Assembly: GCA_036273855.1 (NCBI GenBank) | Contig: DASUGU010000049.1 | Span: 124,001-188,000 of the forward strand | Origin: DATEPR01 sp036273855 | GTDB taxonomy: Bacteria; Actinomycetota; Actinomycetes; Mycobacteriales; Pseudonocardiaceae | Reading direction: 5' to 3' | Length of the DNA: 64,000 nt | In this document: in pieces, positions 52,808 to 61,374 of the stretch | Layout of the letters: each line of letters begins with the position of its first letter | Position numbering within the stretch: the stretch's first letter is position 1 | Translations under genes and position numbers: made by a program | Notes under the pieces: generated by a model | The model's input: the letters and a program-made list of their open reading frames with translations, nothing else | The model's database searches: none | What the model was told of the DNA's origin: nothing

Positions 52808-53905
52808 ATGGATCTTCTACATGATGAGTACGCGACCAAACTGCCATGCTTTCTCGTTTATCAACAGGCCACCAGGGAGATCGATCACTTCGTAGAACTG
52901 ACCAGGTTGACGTACCTGGTCACCAATGAACAGTTGACGCTTAATCCGAAGGCCAGTTTGGTCGATGGTCCGGATATTCCACACGATCCCGGCCAGTTTA
53001 TCTCACATTCGGACGCAGACGACACCGTCGCAAAAGCCGATCTGTTCGGGTGGGTGAGCTTCTCTCAGTATTCCAGTCTGGGCGGTCTTCCTGTTGAAGA
53101 TGTTGAAGGACAGGCACGGGAAGGACGCCTGGGTCGGGTACGCCAACACCCGAAGACGAAGCAGGACCTTGTGATCTGGCCCCCGTCGGCTCAACTTCAG
53201 CCGGACGAGCGCTTGCCCACACCGGGTGATGAGCCACGGATGGTGGTGACAGTGACCTTGAGCGGTACGGCTCCCCTGGACACGAAGGCTCTCGGTGACG
53301 GCGAAGAGGGAGCCCGCAACCGACTGAACCTGCTACTCAAGTTGGTCCATCAACTCGGCGATCCGGACAGTGTCATAGGTCAGGCCCATAGCGCATTGGA
53401 CACAGGCGGCTTCCTGCAACACTGGATAGCCTTTGAAGTTTTCCTCAAATCGACGGTAATTCATATGCTGCGCAAGCATCCTGAAAAACTCAAGAGGAGG
53501 CGCGGGGGGTCAAAGATTGACGTGGAGGAAATTCTGACGTGGACCGATAACTTCTCATCGTCAATGAAGCAATTTCAAGACAATCTGATTGAACATGAAC
53601 TCGCTGCGATGCAGGCCGAGCAAGGATCGGTCCACGGTGCAATACGGTACCTGAAAGACAATTTCTCGTTTGCCGCCGACCCTTATGAGGCGCCATATAC
53701 TCACGACCATGAGGAGCGGAGGACCTCCTACAAAAAGCTCCGGAACCTCAAGGACCTACGCAACACCCTCGTCCACGAAGGTGACCAGACGGAGACCGAC
53801 GACAGCGTCGAGCCTGTCGACTACGACGAAGCAGTGCTCGTACTGAAGACCATCGCCTATCATATCGCGGACATGATCATTTCCGACGAATACAATCTTC
53901 GATAG
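52808..53905 (+). CDS. HEPN-like protein
   Basis: 365 residues, lower GC than the core genes. N-terminal ~140 residues are mixed alpha/beta without a recognised motif. Residues ~170-365 are helical and contain KKLRNLKDLRNTLVHEG; RNTLVH (318-323) fits the Rx4-6H signature of HEPN ribonucleases and is preceded by a charged helix as in that fold. TACACT at 52791-52796 is a likely -10. No MNT-type partner follows. It could be an RNase toxin or a structural HEPN domain. Confidence 0.65.
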   Translation: MDLLHDEYATKLPCFLVYQQATREIDHFVELTRLTYLVTNEQLTLNPKASLVDGPDIPHDPGQFISHSDADDTVAKADLFGWVSFSQYSSLGGLPVEDVEGQAREGRLGRVRQHPKTKQDLVIWPPSAQLQPDERLPTPGDEPRMVVTVTLSGTAPLDTKALGDGEEGARNRLNLLLKLVHQLGDPDSVIGQAHSALDTGGFLQHWIAFEVFLKSTVIHMLRKHPEKLKRRRGGSKIDVEEILTWTDNFSSSMKQFQDNLIEHELAAMQAEQGSVHGAIRYLKDNFSFAADPYEAPYTHDHEERRTSYKKLRNLKDLRNTLVHEGDQTETDDSVEPVDYDEAVLVLKTIAYHIADMIISDEYNLR

Positions 53906-53952
53906 TCACGCGACATGTCATCGCAAGACTGCACGACACCAAGTGCCGTATG

Positions 53953-55359
53953 TTAAACGGACAAACAGACGATGGTCGGATAATAGCCTTGCAAACCCGA
54001 ATCGATCAGGCCAAGCGAATAGGCACTTGTGCCATCTGTCGTAGTCAGGTCGCAGCTCCGAAGCGTCCTACCGAATCGAGCCAGGAGCACAGTTTCGCCG
54101 GTCTCGACCTGGATGCCGTAGAGCGTGCCGTGCCGCGAGGCGGTCACCACGGTCTGCTCATTGATGCGGACCGCCCCGACTTGCCCTGGATGAGGCGACA
54201 CAAACCGATCATCGATCGGCACGCTTATCGCTCTGTCCAGATCAACGATGCCAAAGTGCCCGTCGCCAGCGAGGAAGAAACGCCGGCCCGAGAGCCAGAC
54301 CGCGCTCCAGATGTTGGCCGGGAAATCGATCACGTGCCGGTCTTCCTGGCCCAGCTCCACGCCCAGCCGGGTCAAGGTAACGGACCGACCAGCTCGCATC
54401 CGCCCCGCTGTCTTGAAGTCGAACACCCACGCCTCATCGTCTTCACCCCACAGCAACGAACTGCCGCCTGTGAATCCGCCGGCCACGATCTGGACCTCGC
54501 CGTCATGCCAGCGCAGGACGGTTTCACCGCAGAGGACCAGCAGGCTGCCATCAGCTTGTGGCAGCGCGTGGCTTCGGCAGCCGGCGATGGGCACGGTCCA
54601 GTCGAGGTCGCCGGTCGTCGGGTCAACACTGATCAGGCCGGGTTCGGCGGTTAGCAGCAACCGTTGAGCACCAGGGGTAATCGCCAGGCCGTCAACTGGG
54701 ATGGCCCATGGCTGTGGGCTATGCAAGACGACCTCTGCCTTGACGCCCGGCGTGATCTCAGCGATGACCGGGAAATCCTGGTCGCCATCGTCACCGAGCA
54801 CAAAAGGGGACAATTCGGGAGGATCGGCCGAAACAAGCAGATCGACCAGGGGTATCAAGATGTCGCCGCGGTATGCGGCACGATCGAGCAGAGCACCGAA
54901 GAGATCGTGTGGTGAGAGCAGGCCGGAGAGCATGGCTTCAAAGTGCGTTCGGTCGAGCAGAAGAATGTCCGGTTGCTGGCCTCGGAGCATGTCACGCAGC
55001 GCGTCGGCGGTATAGCCGGCCATGGACAGGATGACACCGCGAGTGCCTGCCAGGCGTTGGCTCATGCGCCCGGACACCTTGCTGATCGGGCCATAGTCGA
55101 CCGCGTTCTGCTCCCATTTGGCTTCGAGCAGGTAGCGGGTACCGGCAAGGTCGAAGGCGACGTCGATCTCCCCGGCACCGACGACATTGGTTTGTACTCG
55201 TTCGACGCCCCACACCTTCAGCAGATCACCGATGAGGTCGTTGAACAGTTGACCGCGGCGCTGGGGCGTTAGGCCGTCCAGCCGGCGCATCCGACCGTAC
55301 TCGGCGATCAACTCCCGAAGCCGCAGTGTCGTGGGCAGGTCGAAGTCGTTCTGGTGCAC
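53953..55359 (-). CDS. Restriction endonuclease domain fused to beta-propeller
   Basis: 468 residues from GTG 55359 (VHQNDFDLPTTLRL); the longer frame upstream lacks coding character. Residues 30-160 form a restriction-endonuclease (Mrr-like) fold: RRGQLFNDLIGDLLKVWG, then GEIDVAFDLAG (Asp 66) and YLLEAKW (Glu 79, Lys 81), and a MAGYTADALRDM helix. Residues ~190-468 repeat short beta blades (SVDPTTGDLDW, GSLLVLCGETVLRWHDG, FGIVDLDRAI), a PQQ/WD-like propeller. The propeller may sense a ligand or bind DNA. No methyltransferase is adjacent, so it may act on modified DNA or RNA. Confidence 0.8.
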   Translation of the reverse strand: MHQNDFDLPTTLRLRELIAEYGRMRRLDGLTPQRRGQLFNDLIGDLLKVWGVERVQTNVVGAGEIDVAFDLAGTRYLLEAKWEQNAVDYGPISKVSGRMSQRLAGTRGVILSMAGYTADALRDMLRGQQPDILLLDRTHFEAMLSGLLSPHDLFGALLDRAAYRGDILIPLVDLLVSADPPELSPFVLGDDGDQDFPVIAEITPGVKAEVVLHSPQPWAIPVDGLAITPGAQRLLLTAEPGLISVDPTTGDLDWTVPIAGCRSHALPQADGSLLVLCGETVLRWHDGEVQIVAGGFTGGSSLLWGEDDEAWVFDFKTAGRMRAGRSVTLTRLGVELGQEDRHVIDFPANIWSAVWLSGRRFFLAGDGHFGIVDLDRAISVPIDDRFVSPHPGQVGAVRINEQTVVTASRHGTLYGIQVETGETVLLARFGRTLRSCDLTTTDGTSAYSLGLIDSGLQGYYPTIVCLSV

Positions 55360-55634
55360 TCTCCCGCCCTTCTGCCCCGACGTTGGCGCAAGGATAGCCG
55401 CGCCGGTCGCCAACGACCGGCGCCCAGGTGGATAGGAGCCTGCCGTGTTCTGTCCGACGACCGAGATACCCCGCGTGCCATGTGCACGAGCAAGGTCGCG
55501 GTGGGTGTCGGGTGGCTGCGCCTCGATCCGTGGTGCTCGCGTCCGCGTCGGTTTCGTCCATCGCCGATGTGGACACGCTGCTTGCCATGGCTGTCCGGGC
55601 TTCAAATCGGCCAGGTTTGGCAGATCGGACGAGC

Positions 55635-56579
55635 CTAAAGCCATTCTGGCCGGCGCCAACGCAAGTTGCCTTTGGTGTTGGCGTAAGCATTGGGGTTTTC
55701 GGTGAGAAGCTCCAGCTCGTGTTTGAGATAGTCGCGTCGACCGTCAGCCATATCCGGACAGTTGTCGAGGGCTTCGGCCCACCCTGTCACGTGCTGATAA
55801 TCGTCACCGTCGTTGATAATCGTCAGACTTGGAGGTACCGCAAGGGCCTGGTATCCTTGCTGGTTTTTTCGCACACAGGAATAAGCGCTGCTGCGTTTCG
55901 TCGGGGCGAGGCGGTCAAACGACATAAGGCGTTCATCCGCACGTGCCAACTCGGCCCTTTTCTCTTGGCGTCGCCGATCGTTGAGGAAGTTGTTTCGACG
56001 ACCGTAGATGAGGACGTAGCGGGGCTCCAGTGTCCGGTTGGCTATATAGGTCGGGACTTCGTAGTGGTCAAGGAACGCTGTACGGTTATGCCCGCGCTTG
56101 AACCATGCACGCCATTCCGCGAGTTGCCCTTGGGCGTGCGTGAGATCGCTGTGGATTTCGGCTCGTTCGCCGTAGAACCATCGCTTGTGCGGGGTCTCGA
56201 TCTCGATGAGAATCGGATAAACGCTGCCGCTGTCCGTGGCGATCCACATGAAATCAGGCTCCCGGTCGCTCAGGCCGGGGAGCTTCGGCTTGGAGATCAC
56301 GGCCATGGGGAACGGTGAATGCCCGGACTCGCCGTCAACACTGTATGGGCCTGGCAACAGCGAAGGATGACGCTCCAAGAATGTATGGACGAGCGCCTCG
56401 CCACGTGACTCTTCAGAGTCCAACAATGCTCGCCAGCGGTCCATGAGCAGGTCGTTGTAACGGCTCTCGCTGGGTGGTCCGGGGGCCGCCCGTTCAGTCT
56501 CGGCGCGATAGTCCGGCAGATGGCCGACGAACGGCTCACGGAAGTCGCCCGGAGTCTCCGGCGAGACCTGCGCTGTCAC
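55635..56579 (-). CDS. Shedu-like nuclease (DUF4263)
   Basis: 314 residues. ALVHTFLERHPSLLPG, then REPDFMWIATDSGSVYPILI and EIETPHKRWF (Asp 109, Glu 126/128, Lys 132) and THAQGQLAEWRAWF (Gln helix) match the DUF4263/SduA core. Single-gene Shedu systems protect against phage by nuclease activity. A minus-strand TACTCT (56591-56586) lies six bases before the GTG at 56579, fitting a leaderless message. Between this and the REase gene (55360-55634) nothing is recognised. Confidence 0.82.
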   Translation of the reverse strand: MTAQVSPETPGDFREPFVGHLPDYRAETERAAPGPPSESRYNDLLMDRWRALLDSEESRGEALVHTFLERHPSLLPGPYSVDGESGHSPFPMAVISKPKLPGLSDREPDFMWIATDSGSVYPILIEIETPHKRWFYGERAEIHSDLTHAQGQLAEWRAWFKRGHNRTAFLDHYEVPTYIANRTLEPRYVLIYGRRNNFLNDRRRQEKRAELARADERLMSFDRLAPTKRSSAYSCVRKNQQGYQALAVPPSLTIINDGDDYQHVTGWAEALDNCPDMADGRRDYLKHELELLTENPNAYANTKGNLRWRRPEWL

Positions 56580-56650
56580 CGTCGTAGAGTACGCCCGACT
56601 ACCCGTGCGTTAGACCCTTGGCTTTCGTAGTGCTCGGCCTGGCCCAACGC

Positions 56651-57417
56651 CTACCCAACTCGGGCTGATCGATAAGCCTGGCCAGGTTGTTCGAGGTAGT
56701 CCCAACTGCGGTTAGGCAGCGGACTGACGGCCTGTTCATTCGGATGAAGTAGGAGGCGGCCTTCGCGTGGTCGAGACGCCGAGCCGCGGCCTTGTACTGT
56801 CACCTCGACCTGGTGCTCGATGAGGTGATCGTGCCCCTCGCCGAGGCCGCCATGCCGGTGGCCAGTGGCGAATATGCGCAAATCCGCCGCTGGCCACGTA
56901 TCGCCGTGCCCGAACGGGATCAGGACTTTGCCGCGGTTGCGCGCTCGACTGATCAGGCTGCGCGCTGTCGGCTGACTCACCGGACCACCGGCCGCGACGC
57001 CAGACCCGACAACCACGATGTTCAACCCTTCCAGCAAGGTGTCCGCCACGACCGCCCATTGGGAACCGGGGTTCGGCACCACACCAGTCGCTCTAACACC
57101 ACGCCGCACTCGTGTGCGGCGAGCAACCCGAGGTCGGGCAGACCGACGACAGCGGCCCATGAACCGGCTGCCGTCGCGGCGGCGAGCATGATCAGCAAGA
57201 GCCTGCTCGATCCATCCACCGCCACGGTGGACCTCAACGGTAGGCCACCGGCTGGCAACAGCGCGGCCACGTCAGGGCGCACCGGCAGGACTGGCCGCGT
57301 CGCCCGGTCGGCGGTCGCCGCAGCGACGGCGTCCGCGGTTCTAACGGCACCTGGCGCACGTCGCTCGAACGCCGCCTGCAAGGACGCGATCGGTGATGTG
57401 CTGGTCACCGTCGTCAT
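56651..57417 (-). pseudogene. imuA' (RecA-like mutasome component), frameshifted
   Basis: Two frames together give a normal ImuA' of about 255 residues. The first starts at ATG 57417 (MTTVTSTSPIASLQAAF) and carries RPDVAALLPAGGLPLRSTVAV ... LPDLGLLAAHECGVVLERLV. The second continues with VPNPGSQWAVVADTLLEGLN to a stop at 56651 (EVTVQGRGSASRPREG). The break lies at 57078-57084, where the minus strand reads CTGGTGTGGTGCC; one extra G would restore LVWVPNPG. ImuA' acts with ImuB and DnaE2 in SOS mutagenesis. No imuB follows. Either a true inactivating deletion or an assembly error in a G-run. Confidence 0.7.
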
Positions 57418-57508
57418 CGATAACCTCCCGCAGACACCGTGCACGCGGTGCACGGTCCGCCAAGGGGAAGTCAGCGGTCATACATTGGTTCTGCTCTCGC
57501 CGCTATGT

Positions 57509-57790
57509 CTAGCTCGTCAGGTATGGCGTGTCGTCCATTTCGGCGACGTTGGCCACCGGACCGGAGCTGCGCAGGAACCAGGAATGGTTCGGCTCGCCCT
57601 CCGCAGCGCAGGCATCGCACCGAACCTGGAGTAGACCTCCGCCCTCCGTCAACCTGCACCCGCGCAGCCGAAGCGCATGACGCCCCGTCCGGCACGTCGC
57701 GGGGACGACGACGGCCCTCCTACCGGTACCGTCCATCCGGTAGTGCGCCTCCGCGTCAACAGGCCGAGGTTGAGTAGGCAGCAGATCCAT
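57509..57790 (-). CDS. Small zinc-ribbon-like protein under SOS control
   Basis: 93 residues from ATG 57790 (MDLLPTQPRPVDAEAHYRMD). It has ATCRTGRHALRLRGCRL then LQVRCDACAAEGEPNHSWF, a Cys/His set (C-x5-H-x7-C ... C-x2-C) that suggests a zinc ribbon. It lies between an SOS box and the imuA' gene on the same strand, so it is probably LexA-controlled and linked to DNA damage. The 91 bases to imuA' show no terminator. Function unknown. Confidence 0.6.
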   Translation of the reverse strand: MDLLPTQPRPVDAEAHYRMDGTGRRAVVVPATCRTGRHALRLRGCRLTEGGGLLQVRCDACAAEGEPNHSWFLRSSGPVANVAEMDDTPYLTS

Positions 57791-57814
57791 GAGCAGCGAC
57801 GATACCACGACGAT

Positions 57815-57830
57815 TCGCACAGGTGTTCGA
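57815..57830. promoter_or_regulatory. SOS (LexA) box
   Basis: TCGCACAGGTGTTCGA; on the minus strand TCGAACACCTGTGCGA, matching the mycobacterial-type SOS consensus TCGAAC-N4-GTTCGA at 11 of 12 arm positions. It is 25 bases upstream of the zinc-ribbon gene ATG, the right place for repression. The downstream imuA' relic supports the assignment. Confidence 0.75.
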
Positions 57831-57956
57831 TATGCTGAAATGGGCTTGGTGTCATGATCAGGTCAAGGTTCGTCGAACTGCCCGCATGACGACGGCGCTG
57901 CTCGGCGTCGCGCCCTGACCGCCTCCGTGACGCCGCCGGGCCGCTGCTCCGAACGG

Positions 57957-60080
57957 CTACCGATCGCCTCCGGGAGACGCTGAGCGCAGGGCAGCTGCGG
58001 ATGCTCGGTGTTTATCTGCGAGGTCGTTGTCCCCAGAGTCCTCATAGATCGCTACCAGGACGTCATGGGCATGGGCTTGTTCGTGGCGGGAATCCAGGCG
58101 GACCATCGTGGCGAGAGCGCGGATCGCGAGCTCTTCAGCGGTAGTGTGATCGCCCGCTTGGCGACGTGCATTGGCTAGTGAGATGTCCGCGCGGGCGGCG
58201 TTATACGGATCATGCTTGTGCAATGTGGACAGTAGAATACGGGCGCGCTCCAGATGCTCGGTGGCGTCGCCGGCCCGGTCGAGCCGAATCAAGTTGTCAG
58301 CAAGATTGATCAGCGCCAAGCCCTCGGCCCGCTGCCGTCCGAGGTCCCGCAGGATTTGGACGACGTCCAGGAAGCAGTCCACGGCGGCCTCCGGCTTCCC
58401 GGTGGCTACGTGCAGGAAGGCTAGGCTTTTCAGCGCGCTGGCGTAGCCGCGTCGATCTCCGGCTTCGCTGGTGTCGCGCAACGCCTGGTCGACATGTCCT
58501 TGCGCCCGGTGGATATCCCCCTGTACGGCGTAGGCGCGGGCCAAGCGCTTCCGGATGGTGTTGGTCGCGGCGACGTCACCGGTAGCCTGGGCCGCGATGA
58601 GTGCGATCTCGTCCACCGCGATGGTGTGGCCATCGTCCTTGTGGATGATGGCGAGCGGCTGCATTGCGTCGACGAGGAGAATTGCGAGCTCCGACTGGCC
58701 GAGGGTCGCGGCTTCGCTCACGGCGGCGCCAAGATTACGACGTTCGCGGTCCAGCCATGCGAGCGCCGTGTTGTAGTCCTCGATGTCGAACGGCAGGAAG
58801 TACGGGGGCGAGCTGGAGAAGAACCGATAGACGAGTTCGCGACGTGCCGGCATGACGGTGGACGCGGCAGCTCTGGCGGCGTGGAGGTACCAGCGCAGAA
58901 TCCGTTCCTGGGTGGCGGCTCGGACCTCGGGGAGGTCATGTTCTTCGGCCGCATGGCGAGCGTGCTCGTGAACCAGGTCGTGGAAGCGGTACCGGTCCGC
59001 GTCGTACTCGGTGAGCAGGCTGGCATCGAGCAGTTCGCGAAGGAGCGCCTCGGCGGTGCCGAGATCGGTATCGTTCGCTGCTGCGGCCAGCTCGACGGAA
59101 AATCCCTGTCCGGAGGTCAGGCCCAACGCTCGGTACGCGCCGGCAGCGGGTTTGGAGAGGCCCTGGTAGGCCGTGTTGAAACTGGCCTGGGCCGACAGGT
59201 CATCGTGCATCGACAGGAGCTCCAATCGGTTATGGGCGCGGCGCAAGGTAGCCACGGTGTGGGACAGGGCGCGGTGGCGACGGGCTGCGGCGTTCGCGGC
59301 GGCCACCGTCAGCGCGAGGGGTAATCCGCCGCACAGCTCTGCCAGTTCACGAGCCGGGTCGCCATGCGCGGCAACAAGTTCCGCACCGAGGTGCTGACGC
59401 AGGAGTTCCAGCGACCCATCGGCATCAAGGGTTTCGACCGAGATCAGGTGTGCACCATCGGCCACCAGGCCGCGCAGCGGGCGCTGGCTGGTGATCAGGA
59501 CGAGGCTGTGCGGTGAGGTGGGCAGCAGCGCGCGCACCTGCGCGCTGGAGGCGGGTGATTCCAGAAGCAGGGCGAGGTGGCGGCGTGCGCTGATCGTGCG
59601 CCACAGGGCGGCACGTTCAGTCTCGGTTGGTGGGATTTGGTCCGCAGGTACGCCCAGTGCACGGAGGAACTGCCCGAGCATCTCGGCCGGCGCGGCTTCG
59701 GCAGGGTGGGTGAGGTCGGCATACAGCTGCCCGTTGGGAAAGCGGTTCGACCAGCGCGAGAGCGCCGACAATGCCAGTGCGGTCTTACCGACCCCCGTCA
59801 GGCCGCTGAGCACGATCACCGTCGGGCCGGTGCCAAACTCGCAGGCGAGTACGCCGTCGAGCTGGGTGAGTTCCTGGTTGCGATTGGCGAAGCGCCGCGA
59901 TCTTGGAGGAAGTTGCCGCGGCGGTGGGAGCGTGAGGTGGCCGACGTGGACATGGACGTCGCCGTGCACGGCACCGGCTTGCACGCTGGCGCCGTACACC
60001 GAGCCCGCGGTGTTGTGGGTGCTGGGCCGGATCGTTGATGTTTCGGCGGAGCGGCCGTCCGCCGGTTCGGCGCCAGTCAT
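57957..60080 (-). CDS. STAND (NB-ARC) NTPase with tetratricopeptide repeats
   Basis: 707 residues. Residues 20-50 hold the short Gly/Val/His repeat (GSVYGASVQAGAVHGDVHVHV) that precedes many actinobacterial NB-ARC proteins. The NTPase has a P-loop LSGLTGVGKTAL (91-102), an ALLLESPAS Walker B-like strand and GGLPLALTV. A winged-helix segment (RFHDLVHEHARHAAEEHDLP) and TPR-like helices (~480-700) follow. Such proteins are inactive monomers that assemble on recognising a trigger. No toxic effector domain is visible. The ATG at 60080 overlaps the methyltransferase stop as ATGA. Confidence 0.85.
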   Translation of the reverse strand: MTGAEPADGRSAETSTIRPSTHNTAGSVYGASVQAGAVHGDVHVHVGHLTLPPPRQLPPRSRRFANRNQELTQLDGVLACEFGTGPTVIVLSGLTGVGKTALALSALSRWSNRFPNGQLYADLTHPAEAAPAEMLGQFLRALGVPADQIPPTETERAALWRTISARRHLALLLESPASSAQVRALLPTSPHSLVLITSQRPLRGLVADGAHLISVETLDADGSLELLRQHLGAELVAAHGDPARELAELCGGLPLALTVAAANAAARRHRALSHTVATLRRAHNRLELLSMHDDLSAQASFNTAYQGLSKPAAGAYRALGLTSGQGFSVELAAAANDTDLGTAEALLRELLDASLLTEYDADRYRFHDLVHEHARHAAEEHDLPEVRAATQERILRWYLHAARAAASTVMPARRELVYRFFSSSPPYFLPFDIEDYNTALAWLDRERRNLGAAVSEAATLGQSELAILLVDAMQPLAIIHKDDGHTIAVDEIALIAAQATGDVAATNTIRKRLARAYAVQGDIHRAQGHVDQALRDTSEAGDRRGYASALKSLAFLHVATGKPEAAVDCFLDVVQILRDLGRQRAEGLALINLADNLIRLDRAGDATEHLERARILLSTLHKHDPYNAARADISLANARRQAGDHTTAEELAIRALATMVRLDSRHEQAHAHDVLVAIYEDSGDNDLADKHRASAAALRSASPGGDR

Positions 60081-60838
60081 GAAGTCCTCGCCGCACTGCG
60101 GAATCTCGCCACCATGCAGCCGACAGCGTCGGCTGCGGAGTCGGCCTGCTCGGGCGGATCGAAATCCAGGCTGAGCACCTCCCACCCGGCCAGGCGGGCG
60201 CGGAGTTCCAACTCCGGTGGCGACAGGACGCGGCGCTGCAAGATGTCGACTTCGGTTGTGCCGTCATCGTGTAGCCATGTTCTGTGGGTTGTCAGCACTT
60301 GCGTCAGCGGGTTCCACTGGCTGCGATCAACATACGTGGCACGGAAATCTTCGATGTCAACGCGCCGCGGTGCTGTGGGAGTCAAACAGCCGATGGGCGC
60401 CAGCAAGGTATGCAGGATCAGCAGGCTGTCTTCTTGGGCGTGCGCCGAAAACGTGGCGAATGCAGCCTCAAGATCTGAATTTTCGTGGACGTAGGACAGA
60501 CTGTTGCCCACGCAGAGTATGGCGTCGAATCTCCGGTCGAGTCGAACACTGCTCATGTCCCCGACGAAGAAGTCCGGCTCCGGCCGGTGTTCGCGGGCAT
60601 AAGCAATAAGGTGCGGCTGCACGTCGACACCGACCACCGTGTACCGGCGGGCCAAGCGTTCGGCGTCGACTCCGATCCAGCAACCCAGATCCAACACGCT
60701 TTGGGCGTCTGGGTGATGTTGGTTGATCAGATTGGACCAGCGTTGAGCGTTGGCGTCGGCGTTCGGACGACGCAGCCGTTCGGCTAGGTCGGGCCGTCGA
60801 TAGATGAAGTTCGACTGAGCAAGTTCGGCACCGCGCAT
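60077..60838 (-). CDS. SAM-dependent methyltransferase, class I
   Basis: 253 residues. SAM motif I VLDLGCWIGVDAERLA (48-63), motif II VVGVDVQPHLIAYAR, then FFVGDMSSVRLDRRFDAILCVGNSLSYV. The N-terminal NFIYRRPDLAERLRR may contact substrate. This is a glycine-N-methyltransferase-like small-molecule type, not a DNA methylase (no NPPY). ATG 60838 follows AAGGAACACC. It is coupled by ATGA to the STAND gene, a pairing suggesting functional linkage. Substrate unknown. Confidence 0.88.
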   Translation of the reverse strand: MRGAELAQSNFIYRRPDLAERLRRPNADANAQRWSNLINQHHPDAQSVLDLGCWIGVDAERLARRYTVVGVDVQPHLIAYAREHRPEPDFFVGDMSSVRLDRRFDAILCVGNSLSYVHENSDLEAAFATFSAHAQEDSLLILHTLLAPIGCLTPTAPRRVDIEDFRATYVDRSQWNPLTQVLTTHRTWLHDDGTTEVDILQRRVLSPPELELRARLAGWEVLSLDFDPPEQADSAADAVGCMVARFRSAARTS

Positions 60839-60898
60839 GGTGTTCCTTGAAGAGTAGGGCGGCGTGTGTTTCGAGATCAACTCGGTCAATGGTCGAAT

Positions 60899-61129
60899 TC
60901 ACATTCGCCGCAGACCATCCAGGACCTGTTGAAGGAAGGCGAGGTCAGGTCGCGTGCTCTCTCGAACTGCCCGAGCCGCCGCGGCTCGTTCTGCCGCCAG
61001 ACGTGCTGCCGCACCACCATCGTCGTTCGCCTGTTCGGCTGCCTCGATGTCGAGGCTGCCGATGCTCGGCAGGTAGGCGGTTGCGGCGTTGAGTAGGGCA
61101 TCCGGTGTAGACGAGGAATCGGTTTGCAT
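60899..61129 (-). CDS. Small hypothetical protein (76 aa)
   Basis: From ATG 61129: MQTDSSSTPDALLNAATAYL then an Ala/Arg-rich helical end (AAARLAAERAAAARAV) finishing LQQVLDGLRRM. The same frame extends up to GTG 61258. A different frame, from ATG 61267 (AGGAG six bases upstream, MSSCPPTLPAEHMFSV), overlaps the upstream part with better codon bias, so a frameshift or two overlapping small genes are possible. Lies 60 bases before the methyltransferase gene. Confidence 0.45.
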   Translation of the reverse strand: MQTDSSSTPDALLNAATAYLPSIGSLDIEAAEQANDDGGAAARLAAERAAAARAVRESTRPDLAFLQQVLDGLRRM

Positions 61130-61374
61130 GGTCGGGTGGTGATCGCCAGGAACGAGCCGGTGCCGCCCGACGTACGCAGCCGGCGGCTGGCGGACCGCAG
61201 GCTCGCCAGTGTCGGGATCACGCTGAACATGTGTTCTGCGGGGAGCGTCGGCGGACACGAGCTCATTACCGACTCCTCACCTGACACGTCGGGTACACAT
61301 CGGCCTCGCTGTCGTGGAAAATCATGTTCGTGGGAATGCCTTCCTCGTATCGACGTCATCCTCATGTCGCCTGA

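Noticed and set aside
57071..57087. Programmed frameshift in imuA'
   Set aside because: No slippery heptamer or stimulatory structure is evident; a lost G in a short G run is the simpler explanation.
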